Source of the DNA: Diprion similis
Lineage: Eukaryota > Arthropoda > Insecta > Hymenoptera > Diprionidae
DNA: 64,000 nt
NCBI RefSeq assembly: GCF_021155765.1
Contig: NC_060116.1
Coordinates: forward strand, 14,198,001 to 14,262,000
Direction: 5' to 3'
This document shows positions 49,801 through 64,000 of the stretch, piece by piece. Numbering within the stretch: position 1 is the first letter of the stretch; each line of letters opens with the position of its first letter. The position numbers were made by a program, and so were the translations under genes. Under the pieces are notes generated by a model. That model made no database searches, was not told the DNA's origin, and was given only the letters and a program-made list of their open reading frames with translations.

Positions 49801-52639
49801 TGTCAGTAGTGCAAATTTACACCAGAACGTGATGTAGTTAGTCATCAGAATATCATAGCGGCGGGAATTGAGACTAAGAATATAATTCTTAGTTCACGAC
49901 AATACTTTTATTCTTGCAAGAAATAAATTCTGATGTGTATATCTTCACATACCAATATCATGACTGCTGGATTTGAATCAACTCAGTGCTCCTGATAACG
50001 ATTGAATTTGTAAAGATATTAGCTTATTGATAAAAGAAAAAGAGTAACACGGATGATCTACAGAAATGAATTTTTCCGCCCAGAAACAAGAAAACTGTAC
50101 GATCGAATCGAAATGAGCCTATTTAAAAAAAAAAAAGAAAAAAAAGGGGCGTAACGAATCATAAATGTGTCGCCTTGTAACTTTAAATCCTTGATTAATT
50201 GGAAGATAAAAGAAGATGAACGTAAAGAGTTACAAAAAAGAAGTAAAACAAAATGGTCAAAGCGATACGATGAAAAATTATTTATTTATTTGATTTTTAA
50301 TTATTTATTTTACCGATATTAATTATTGTAGTGAACGAAAAACTTTTCAAAGTATTTATTTTTATAAATATTTTTGAAACATTTATCGGACCTGTGGTCT
50401 ATAATATTAATCTCTGCAAAGCAGCTGCCAACTATCAGTCATCTCATTGACGTGTTATTATCGTACGTACATACGACAAAAGTCATTCATCTAAATATAC
50501 TTAAAATCATTGTGTAATTATTGATATATCATATATACATACACGCATATGTTCTCGAGCATATTATCTTTTTATTTATAAAAAAGAATACATATTCAAT
50601 AAGTTTTTTGTTTGGCTTCAGGCTTGACGCGCTAATTCAAAATCAGTCTTTCTTCGCGCCTTTGCCTTCTTAAGGAAGAAAAACCCGTTTACAAAGACTT
50701 GGCTTTATGTAGTTGCAGAATGTTATAATATTTAAATATAACATTATTATAATTGGAAAAATGAACACGAACACGTATGAAATGCGCACAAATACATACC
50801 ACTTGTAACACGCAACGTAACACATGATGTAACAAAAACTACAAAAAGAAAAAACCAATAAAAAATGAATTAATATATATACTATACAATATTATATTAT
50901 TATATACATTATACCTATGCATATACATGTAATTCTTATACATATATACATATAATTTAAAAAAAAAAAATTATCATAAGGACTAATTTAATCAGACAGA
51001 TCTATCATCCCATATTGTATACGACATCCATCGAATATTAATTTGTTTTGCCTATTTCATCACCTACTACACTAGTGTAATTATAATAACTGTAAAACGA
51101 TAAAGTTATGAAAAAATAAAAAAAAATCTTTTGGGAATTTAGCGATATTCTCCGAACATTGATTGATATAATTATGATTTTTCGGATTATTAATGAATTT
51201 AATTTCACGTGCTTCGAAAAGTAGTATTGTTGGCAATTGTTAGGGTTATAGGTACTTGTGGTGTTATGTTCAAGATAGTGAATGAAAAATGCAGCTTTTG
51301 AATGTGGCGCATTTGTCGAATCAAAGAAGTGCGCACTAAATGTGACTGCAGATTTCATAGTTCAGAACCAATGAAACGATAGGAAAACTATGGAAGCCGG
51401 GACTAAATGAGAACTTTCACGGAAATTAGTCTATCTTGCCATTATTTAACGCATTAGAGAAATACGCCACTTGTACGCTGTAAAAAGTCTCCGCTTTTTA
51501 CCAATCGAGTCACAGGTGTATGTATTCGCGCGCCCCGCCTAAAGAATCTTATTGAAAATGGCTGACTGTGTTCTTGAGTTTCCCCAGCGAGCGCCTTGGC
51601 ATTTACGAAAAAAAGATTGCAAAACCTAAAGCGGATATACGTGCGGTGTGGCTGAAGATAGACTCAGAAAAAGACAAAAATTTATGTGAACCTTCATTTA
51701 CATTATGGATTTTCGTTAATGATAAACGTCGCGTGCATATTTACATATACCGTTATTTGACGCTCGTTGTTTTGGCATCATCGCAGTCAAAAATCTGTAA
51801 ACCGAGCGTATGAAACAGAACGGAATAAAGGAAAAATAAGAATCACCAGAGTCAATATAGCCTATCGTGAAACTACGATATAAACTGTTAAAACCTTAAC
51901 GGCGCACGTACAGAAATGAAATTTAATAAACTTGAAATAATTATGTCGGTACAGCTGAAATGCAGTAGCGTGTTGGGTGTTTAAAAAATTCGCCATTCGC
52001 TCGTATTCTCGTTCGATAAATTGACAGCTCGAGACCCGAGGCGCTGACTTCATGCACTCTGTAGCACAGTTTGCAACAAGGGCTTTGTTTTTCTACGAAA
52101 ATTTCGGTGCAGTCTTACTTATTATTACACGTAATCGAACCCTTGTGACACAGAGTGTCCGTATATACATATATTTACAACGTCATATACCATATATTAG
52201 CTCTAGTCCGTGTTAACGAGTTAGTTAATCCAACGAAGATAACGATTAACGCTGAATAATAAACGTTTTAACAAGTGCGTGCTCTCTAAGCATTTCCTCG
52301 TATACGCTGTCACTCTTAGGTAGTTGTCATCGACCGCGATATTATCGTTCTCCTTGATTTTCGCCACTATTAGCCATCGCGAATTATTGCCACAACGAAC
52401 ATAACTACATTTCCCACGTACGTTCAGATTATTCTGATTAATGAAAAAATATTATATTTACCACAAAGAAATAAATCAATACCTTTCAATTTTCACAGGT
52501 TTTTCACATGGAAAAAGTGACTCGGTGCTAGATGGTAGAGGTTAAAAGAATATCGTTTGGGGTTGGGTGTGAGTCGAGGTCGGACCAGATTTCATCTGTC
52601 AAAGGATAACGAGGTACAGCCGCCACGGCTTTCACAGAG
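49801..52639. other. Intergenic region and Medea leader
   Basis: No coding exon is recognised up to the Medea start. A TTTTCACAG acceptor at 52497-52498 suggests that the Medea start codon lies in an exon beginning about 52499, with a non-coding first exon further left. CpG content rises from about 51480 onward, so the promoter is probably between there and 52400. Short (TA)n tracts lie near 50860-50960. Confidence 0.4.
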
Positions 52640-56519
<3,880 letters not shown>

Positions 56520-57572
56520 CTAGTTGTCAACAGTTTCAACTGATTGTAAGTGAATTTTAGATTTCTATGACATTTTTTTTTTAATACAGAAATCGGTAAG
56601 TAAGTCGTCAAAATCTACTGATGAAGTTACTTTTTTCAATCATGTGCAGTAGTAATTACCCAGCAAGTAGTAACGTTGATAACGTCAATATAACTACGGA
56701 ATTATCCGAAACGAAACACAAAATGACTGTCTAGATATTTTCATCTACTGCAAATTTACTTTCGTACATCAAGTCACTATCCTAATCATTACAAACTGCT
56801 GTGTAGTGTTTCGTTACTACTGCCACTAATTAACAATAATATGTTAAGGAAATATCAATAACAACGCAACGACTCGGAATCATGGTTTGTATAGCAGATG
56901 GTGAAGTCCGCCATGTGGGATGCCCGGTGAAAAAACATTTTCTCAAATTCCAGTGAATATCTATTAAGGAACTGAATGAGTAACAGTAAAATATAAGTCT
57001 TAGGTTTTACAAAATTATCATTTTCGCCAAACGGCAAAATGTTATACCCTATTTTGAAATATTGATCGAAATTATACGTTGTACAAATACAAAGCGATAA
57101 GTAGATTGCTGTGTACAGAAACTGAATATCGGCATCTTTGCTGTTGTGCAATACGAAATTTTATTTTTTGAACATCCAAATTAGAGTTGTATTAAGGATT
57201 GAAAAGAAAATATGTGAAAATTTAGCATATTCTTGTAACTCGCTTTTGAGAAATTTCAGTTTAGGGTTTGTAATGACGTGAAATGATTCTGCTTTGATGG
57301 AAATACCATAATTATATCTTACGAAATCGACGAAATGTGAGAGACAGTCATGTCGGTAGACTGTTACATAACAGCTCAATAGTAATAATAAATTTTTTAA
57401 ATCAGTTTTGACTAAACTAACGGTATACAAATAATTGAAGTCACCGATATGCATACATACATTTTTATTGTGATCAAAAAAGTTAATATTGTTTAGTACT
57501 TGTGGTCATTTGAAGTATAACAAAGTATGTTTCAAAAACACTAAATTGATTTTTTATGATATATATACACGT
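56520..57572 (+). other. Medea 3' flank
   Basis: AT-rich sequence directly after the Medea stop, probably its 3' UTR. A plus-strand AATAAA occurs at about 57386. The minus-strand frames at 56855-57151 and 57161-57454 show no familiar motif. Confidence 0.4.
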
Positions 57573-57574
57573 TA

Positions 57575-58195
57575 GGGTATTTAAAAAAAAATAATAATAA
57601 TTTGCTATTTTTGAAAGTAGCACCCCGTAAAAAGTTTGTGCAGGTCAAAAGACAGATTCTGGGAAAAGATTAGCGTTCTAAATTATGTTGGAGATCGTTC
57701 TCACTTTTTTTTTTAATGTTGTTTCGAATTCATGAAGAAACATGTTGTAGCACTTCAATTATTAATTCTCTCCTGAAATTTATATTTAATCCAAAGATCC
57801 CTATCTGTAACATAACAATCTATCGAATGGGAATCTTATTTTTCTAAATTAAAAGTTCCTGTTAAATTGTAACTATTTTGCGAGAATGAATTAATAGTGG
57901 AAAAGTCATCAGATACATTTTTCAAACATCACCTGGAGACTTAATATTACAAATGTAGGTCTTCTTTACGACGTAAATTGATATTTTAATTGATTTAAGC
58001 AAAAAAAAAACCAAAAAATTTCACTATCCTTCATAACTTCAGCAAAAAAAAGTAGAAAAGTGAAAAATCAAATGAGGACGATCTTCCACATAACGTAGAA
58101 TGCTCATCTTTTCCCAGAATCTTTCGTTTGACCTAAATAAAGTTTCTATGGGATGCCACTTTGTAAGATTACAAATTATTTTTTCTAAAACACCC
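57575..58195. mobile_element. Degenerate MITE-like inverted-repeat element with TA target duplication
   Basis: Two arms of about 140 bases are inverted copies of each other: 57575-57715 and 58056-58195. Both begin GGGT (GGGTATTT and, on the other strand, GGGTGTTT) and share internal blocks such as GATTCTGGGAAAAGAT, AGGTCAAA and a run ending GAAGATCGT/GAGATCGT. Each end abuts TA (57573-57574 and 58196-58197), as expected for a Tc1/mariner-type target duplication. The roughly 340-base centre has no transposase. Arms differ at many positions, so the copy is old. No second copy was noticed in this window. Confidence 0.75.
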
Positions 58196-58197
58196 TA

Positions 58198-61100
58198 ATA
58201 CACATATATGTTACATATATAAAAATCAAGACATTGTTTGATCAAATATTTTGTATTAGCTTAGTATTTGTTGAGAAATTGAATTGCCAACCGATTTTAT
58301 TATATATTCTTGCGAATATGATATGTTAAATAATCATGGTAATTAGTACCTAATATTAAGTAGAGATTTGACCAAAATTTTTATAACTATATTACGAATT
58401 ATTATTATGAAAAAATTGTTTTATTGCTTGTTTTTATTGACGCGTATTATATTTTTGCTTTGTTGTATGGAGTAGAGATTATTTAGCGATTTGTTTTTAC
58501 CTTGACATGTAGAATTTTAATTACCTATGCACATGGATGTGAAAATGTGAAGTACCATTTGTTTTTTTTTTTTTTTATATAAGTTTTACTCTTAACTTTG
58601 TACGTCTCACATTATTTCATACATACATATATTAAATATACCATCGCGTCATACGTCATATTATATATGACAATGCAGTTAGCACTGTAACACTAATACT
58701 AAACAATCCACCTATTAATTATCTATTTACCACGAAACAGAGTTTGGTTGTGACCTAACATTATGGCTTATGTTCTGTTCGTTTAAAGTTTCAGTGTGTT
58801 ATAAGTTATTGATGGACTTACAAAGCACAGTTAATCAATAGTATTGTTAGTAACTGGCAGCTGTTGAGCATTGCCAAACAGTTGCATACGAAACCTTCGA
58901 TGTTACAATCTTATGAAAGGAAAAGTGAATATTTGATAAATGTTCAATATATTTCAATATTGTTATAAATGTTATCGATCATTGTTTGAGCGGCAGAATT
59001 CAAGCATATCCATTCGTGCTCGTATATTACTAAAATAGTGCCATTTTTTTCGTACTTTTAATACATTTTGCAGACACATACGTGAAATGCGCAATTATAT
59101 AGTTTATCAATTTTATCATGCAAGCAAAGGGGACATCTTCGATAAAAAAAATAATTCGACTTTTATTCTAGTGTTGATAGCTCACTTTTGAAATATTCAA
59201 AATTTCAATCAGTAAAGCATGAAACTGTAAAATTTGATGTTAGGAGGGAAAAACGGACCTATTCAGTGATAATCATACGTTGCAAATGTATGGTGAAAAT
59301 TTTGCAATAAACATAGGATGAACCGTGTTCATTTTACTACTCAGTAACAAGTGGTACAATAAAACCTTAAAAAACGTTTGGTTTTCGTATAGTAAGTTCT
59401 ATTGTTCTTATTGATAAGCATCAGTCATATAGTTTGATGAGAACGTTGCGAATTCGTACAACGTGCAAGAGTCCAAATTTGCTTGTGAAAAAGTATACGT
59501 ATACATAAAACCATACTACCATACCTAATTTTAGAGTATGAACTTTGAGAAATGACTTGTGTTGTCCGTTTCAGTTATTGAATCATTATTTGCAATTTGT
59601 GAGTACCCAATTAACTGTAACGTTTTATGTTATTGTACGACTGTATCAATGTAATGCACTTCAAATGAGCACACAAAAATTAGATACCTCTACGAAATTG
59701 GCAATTTACAAACGTAAAATGGTGTAGCTTAAGATTTTTTAAATTATTTTATAGACATGTTCAACCTATTACCTTGTGTAAGTATGTTATTTGAAAATTA
59801 AGAAACTTATGTATAGATATAGCTAGGTTAGTGTGAGAATTTTACGTATATAACGTGATTTAGGGATTCTTTGAGTTAACAAGACAAAAAGAAGGAAAGA
59901 AACCGAACACATTATGATCTCGAACGTAACATGAAAACGATAGCTTAATTACAATCCTATTAAGGTCTTGCGATCATCACTGCATATATTACGCAATCAA
60001 TCAATTTAAATAATTCATTTTTCACAAGTAAGCAGATGCCAATAAGTGATACTTACGTACCACACGACAATCCTTACGTATGGAGATATGCATACTAACA
60101 AAGTGTAGTAGCAATATGTGTTCCAAACAATTTGTACAAATCAATTATTGTGTCATGAATTATTATCCACATGGTTTTTGAAGAATACAGGGAAGAAAAA
60201 CAGTGAAAGATTGTTAGAAAAATCATATTCATATTTATATGGTGATGATTTACAGACAAGTACAATATTCATTCAAGGAAAAATCATGTTAACGTTATTA
60301 CTCTCCATTCTATATATACTATACAGTAGAAAATAATAGGGTGTACCTACGTAGGAGCCAAAGATATGAGAAAAAAATACTGTTTTGACAAAATAACATT
60401 AATCTGATGACACAAAGCTGCTACGGTAGCTTTATTACTGTAAAAATTTATATGAATTCACATGGAAATATAATCAATCGAATGGTACACGATCTATTTG
60501 CTGAGCAAGTTAATTACTATGGCCAAATTTGATTCAACGGTCATTACAGTGTCTATAATCAGCATTTTTTTTATGTGCCATGGGATTCATTAGGGAACAG
60601 AGATACCAGTTTGTACTACAATGACGAACGTAGCATGATAATGTGATACCTTATTCTTAGAATATATATTTTTCCACCTTGAACCAACAATTTGTCAGAA
60701 CAAATCTTCAATAATCTAGCCAATTACAACATTTATTTTATAAGAGAAATAATGCCAAATGTTAACCAGAGATTTACACTTCAATTTCGTAAAATTGATC
60801 TGTTTGGATTGCCGTCAACTTGATTAAACATCAACCCAAGCTTAATTTAAGGCTTTCAATTTCGATGGATACAAACTTACCTACATTTACAGACTTCATT
60901 TCCCACTGAAAAAAACGTCATTCGGTATTCGAGACTCGTGAGAATTTATTTAAAATATTTTTGCGCTATATCTCCAGACAGATCGAGATTACGCTTGCAG
61001 ATGTTGTGTGTCATACCTCCTGTATCATCTGACGAGTGTACGTCGTTACAGTTACGTTAAAAATGATTTTATTAAATATTATTATACATGCTGCTCGTGT

Positions 61101-61649
61101 AACCAGATTTTAACAATGTGTCAGCAATATTGTTTCTCAGTTTTTCTTTCGTTTTTTTATTTTTTTTTTTATTTGTAAATAAACCACGTTATACACCATT
61201 TGCAATAAATGAATTCTATAACAGGATGCTGGTATATTGTCACTATCTAGGTTTGTTATTAAGTTTCATATGCAAGATTCCCAGATTTCTTTTCATTTTC
61301 TCAATCAATAAGCTTTGTAAATTATTGTTCTTGAATAAGACCGGACATTGAACATTGATTCGAAGAAATGTATCGCATAGTATAGTACGATCATCATTTA
61401 AAAATACAGTTAATTGTAAACCTTGACAATGCCTGGTTACCATGTTTATGTCAAGAGTCCGTCTTCATTCATGTGCTGATTATTTATACTATAAGTAGGA
61501 TATACACATTAGGTGCAGAAATAACTAATGCATACAATATAATGATGTTTTTGAAGTAAACATTTATTATCAAGGTAGAAAATACGACCTTGCACTTTCC
61601 AACCGACGTTACCATATCTATACTTTACATTAATCTACATTAATTCGTT
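58198..61649. other. Intergenic region between Medea and mRpS26
   Basis: About 3.4 kb of AT-rich DNA with no recognised exon or RNA gene. It may include the distal Medea 3' UTR if polyadenylation is late; AATAAA signals occur near 59305 and 59358. A minus-strand AATAAA equivalent at 61563-61568 would end the mRpS26 message about 85 bases after its stop. Confidence 0.4.
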
Positions 61650-62463
61650 TCAGAAACCAGCCTGCATTCTTTTTGGTTTCTGACCTTCGCGACCCAGGGG
61701 TTCATCATATTTTCCGTGATGTCGTGTCCCTTCTAGATCGAGCGCCCAATCGTGGTTGACAGGGTTATTCAAAGCATCTTCTATGGCTTGATCTATATTC
61801 TTTTCAGTTATGAAGGTGACTGCTTCTTGCTTGACCCGTTTAACAGTTGCTTCAATGTTTTTAAGCTGCTTAGCGGCTATTGTTTCCTTAGCTATAATTT
61901 TCCTAAGTATATCCGCCTTCCTGACTTCGCGTGCCTCATCCAATCTCTCATTTCTGGCCTTTGCTTTGGATTCGTTCCACTTGTCATTCAGAGCTACGCA
62001 ACGGACAAAATCTTCCTCCTCCTCTTTCACTCTCAGCGCCGTATTGACTTGCGCTTGACTTCCAATAACAGCTTCTGTTATGTGAAACCTGTGAAAAAAA
62101 TCATGAATTTAGCAAATGTTACTACTAAAAAATCACTTGTTTTTTTAGGTTATGTACGGTGTGTCCGTGTTTTTCTGGGTGATTCGAGAGGGTAATAGGC
62201 GACAATTACGATCGAACATTTTACCGTATGGATCTAACGAGGGTTCTGTAATTGTTGTGTAATCTCATAAGCTCTTTTTTTTCGTCTTCGGGGATTTTCG
62301 GCCGTACAGGAATCCGGAATAGCTTGCTCTTCGCCGTGCCTAACCAAAGCGGTTTTCTTTTCCACCTGACGCATTGTACGCAAACGGTATTTGGCAGGTT
62401 GCTCAAAATCCCAAGGGAACCATTCACCGCCGAACTGCCGGCCAGTAACGTGTTTCGCAGCAT
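61650..62463 (-). CDS. mRpS26: Mitochondrial small-subunit ribosomal protein mS26
   Basis: A metazoan-specific protein of the mitochondrial 28S small ribosomal subunit. Exons 62463-62225 and 62088-61650 join in phase to 225 residues. The N-terminus MLRNTLLAGSS is a plausible mitochondrial presequence. It is followed by RWKRKPLWLGTAKSKLFRIP (counterpart of the mammalian AKSK-IERV segment) and the basic HNNYRTLVRSIR helix. A long charged alpha-helical region of the kind typical of mS26 follows, then KQEAVTFITEKNIDQAIEDALNNPVNHDWALDLEG, which aligns with the mammalian KNFITRENLE and NYNWAI region. ATG 62463 has the better context; an in-frame ATG at 62493 would add ten residues. The gene appears complete. 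Confidence 0.88.
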
Positions 62464-63727
62464 TTTGTTTACACTGCAAAACACAGCAAACATTCGATCA
62501 CACTATCCAGTTCTCAGCCGATCTCGCGACGAGAGTTGTCGTCTTTGGCAGAAGTACGAACCTGAAACCAAGAATTTACGTAAGTGAGTTAAAAGCGCGT
62601 GCGTGTTTCGTCTCATTGAAAACTGTGCTAGGCCGGTTCGGTCGGTAAGTCAGAGTCCATTCTGTGTCGATAACCAAGTTCAAAGTTCGGCGGATAGATG
62701 ACGGTGCGTTGTTGTTGTTTGTTACATTGGCAGCAGTGCCCGCGAGATCCGATTTGTGCACAAGAATTATGCAAGCAAACGACGCAACGACCACGAGCTA
62801 CGTCTGGTTGTATTTCTGTTTCATTAATTACCGCTATTCAAACGATTATGAAGTCCCATGACCTAATCTAATCAGGAACGCGTCAAGGTTGTCGGTCGAA
62901 TAATTCGCTTAAATTCGAATCACGCAGTTCCAAACCTCAGACCCTAAATATAACCAAGTGTATGAATGCTGGCACACATGTAAGGAAAGTCAAGGAAAGT
63001 GTGCGTGTGCCAACCAAACGGTAATTACGCTATCGGTCATGTTTGGATTCTGTTCTGCGGCAACATGCGATAACTTCGATGAGGAAAAACACGTTTTTTC
63101 GACGAAGACGAAGGGCAAATGTACAAATGTGAGTAAAATTTATTTCCATGCTATGCTAATCGCACGGATTGCATCTGTAATACCTATGTCATATCCGACA
63201 ATTTGACAGAAATTATTTTTTATTGAGCGAACGCGACGTTTTATCCGTGGATGATAAAAATGTATGCGTAGGTGAAATATGTATGTATTCAGGTATAAAT
63301 ATAGTTCTGCTAATACGGCACATTGTGTATACTTTTATGGTGTAGGTAAAATATTACGTCTCCGCGATTTGCGCACCGGGCAACGATAACACTGTGTATC
63401 CACGTATGTTATTATCTATACACATCCATGCGTGTGTTTGCATACGTACGTACAATGCTCGCGCTGCGAACGGCGGCTGAAAAAAATGCTGTCGAGTCAA
63501 AAAAAAAAGAACAATAAAATAAAGCCAAAAGGAAAGTTCCGAAAGCGGGAATCTTCCTGCTGCGTATTTGCTTATGTATAATATTACATATCTATGTGTA
63601 GGTATATATAATGTGTATGTACGATGTGTTCTGCAGCACAGAATATCGCCATGTATGTACATACATACACAATTAAAATCGGATGACGTCATGGCGTACA
63701 GGATCCAACGCCTCGTTATCCGGCATG

Positions 63728-63759
<32 letters not shown>

Positions 63760-64000
63760 TTCTTAAAAAAAAAATGAAAATTTCATGTAACTTCCATTCT
63801 CCCCCAGTTTTTTCTCCTCTTTCGAGCACGGTTGACAAGTTCTCACAAAAAAATGTGATAAGCATCACTGTAGTACTTCGGATATAATATCGTGCAGCCT
63901 AAATTGTCTTAAAAATTGAAATAGTCATTAATATTTCCATTACATTTATGCCTAGATTTCTCCCTGATTTTTATTTTTTTGGAATAACTTTCTCTACGGA
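62464..64000. other. mRpS26 upstream region and right edge
   Basis: CpG-richer sequence at about 62500-62900 probably holds the mRpS26 promoter. A plus-strand GTAAGT donor at about 62645, in a CpG-rich context, could mark the first exon of a divergent transcript that leaves the window. A poly-A run of 27 bases lies at about 63728-63754. No protein-coding exon is recognised; the frame at 62958-63206 is Cys-rich but has no familiar pattern. Confidence 0.4.
63728..63754 (+). repeat. Poly-A run
   Basis: A 27-base A homopolymer followed by a T-rich and a second A-rich stretch. No processed pseudogene body was recognised upstream. Confidence 0.9.

Noticed and set aside
61752-62195. 147-codon plus-strand frame opposite mRpS26
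   Set aside because: Antisense shadow of the mRpS26 second exon and intron; hydrophobic composition comes from the complement of charged helix codons.

Overview
This window is nuclear DNA from an insect. It is AT-rich and full of microsatellites and homopolymer runs. Its genes are split by GT-AG introns from under 100 bases to more than 12 kb, and the proteins read as single-copy animal orthologues. A hymenopteran such as a sawfly would fit, but the order is an inference from overall feel; only insect or arthropod is well supported. There are no bacterial genes, rRNAs or CRISPR arrays, and I could not recognise any tRNA.

Layout, left to right: (1) the last coding exon of the potassium channel eag (+, 661-1783), with the rest of the gene off the left edge. 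(2) Glycine N-methyltransferase (-, 5830-7532, four exons), convergent with eag. (3) mbt, the PAK4-type kinase (-, 10311-12868, four coding exons). (4) A mitochondrial oxodicarboxylate carrier of the SLC25A21 type (+, coding 20327-22082), whose probable 5' leader exon near 14.3-14.55 kb puts an ENTPD5/6-type nucleoside diphosphatase (-, 15675-17310) inside its first intron on the opposite strand. (5) A CREBZF/Zhangfei-type bZIP protein (-, 24145-25218). (6) A SAM-domain protein of the C19orf47 family (-, 27386-29156), head to head with (7) alpha-actinin Actn (+, 30295-48430). Actn has a 12.7-kb first intron and a pair of mutually exclusive exons. (8) Medea, the co-Smad/SMAD4 (+, 52640-56519, eleven coding exons). 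(9) A degenerate TA-flanked MITE-like inverted-repeat element (57575-58195). (10) Mitochondrial ribosomal protein mS26 (-, 61650-62463).

The genes do not form one pathway; this is an ordinary gene-dense euchromatic block. The exon structures below were derived by hand. Every multi-exon coding sequence for which both ends are visible sums to a multiple of three and rejoins conserved protein sequence across each junction. For the ENTPD gene this holds from the first visible in-frame ATG, but its true start is uncertain.

The most notable observations are these. The Actn exon pair is arranged so that including both, or skipping both, breaks the frame. The C19orf47-family protein has a 19-base first coding exon and a repeated V-F-x-R-L-G motif that also forms its C-terminus. 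The insect CREBZF keeps a putative HCF-binding tetrapeptide and a conserved Cys-containing C-terminal block. The mbt linker carries an asparagine-rich heptapeptide repeat. Intron 1 of Actn contains a possible small nested gene and a GC-rich, CRE-bearing island.
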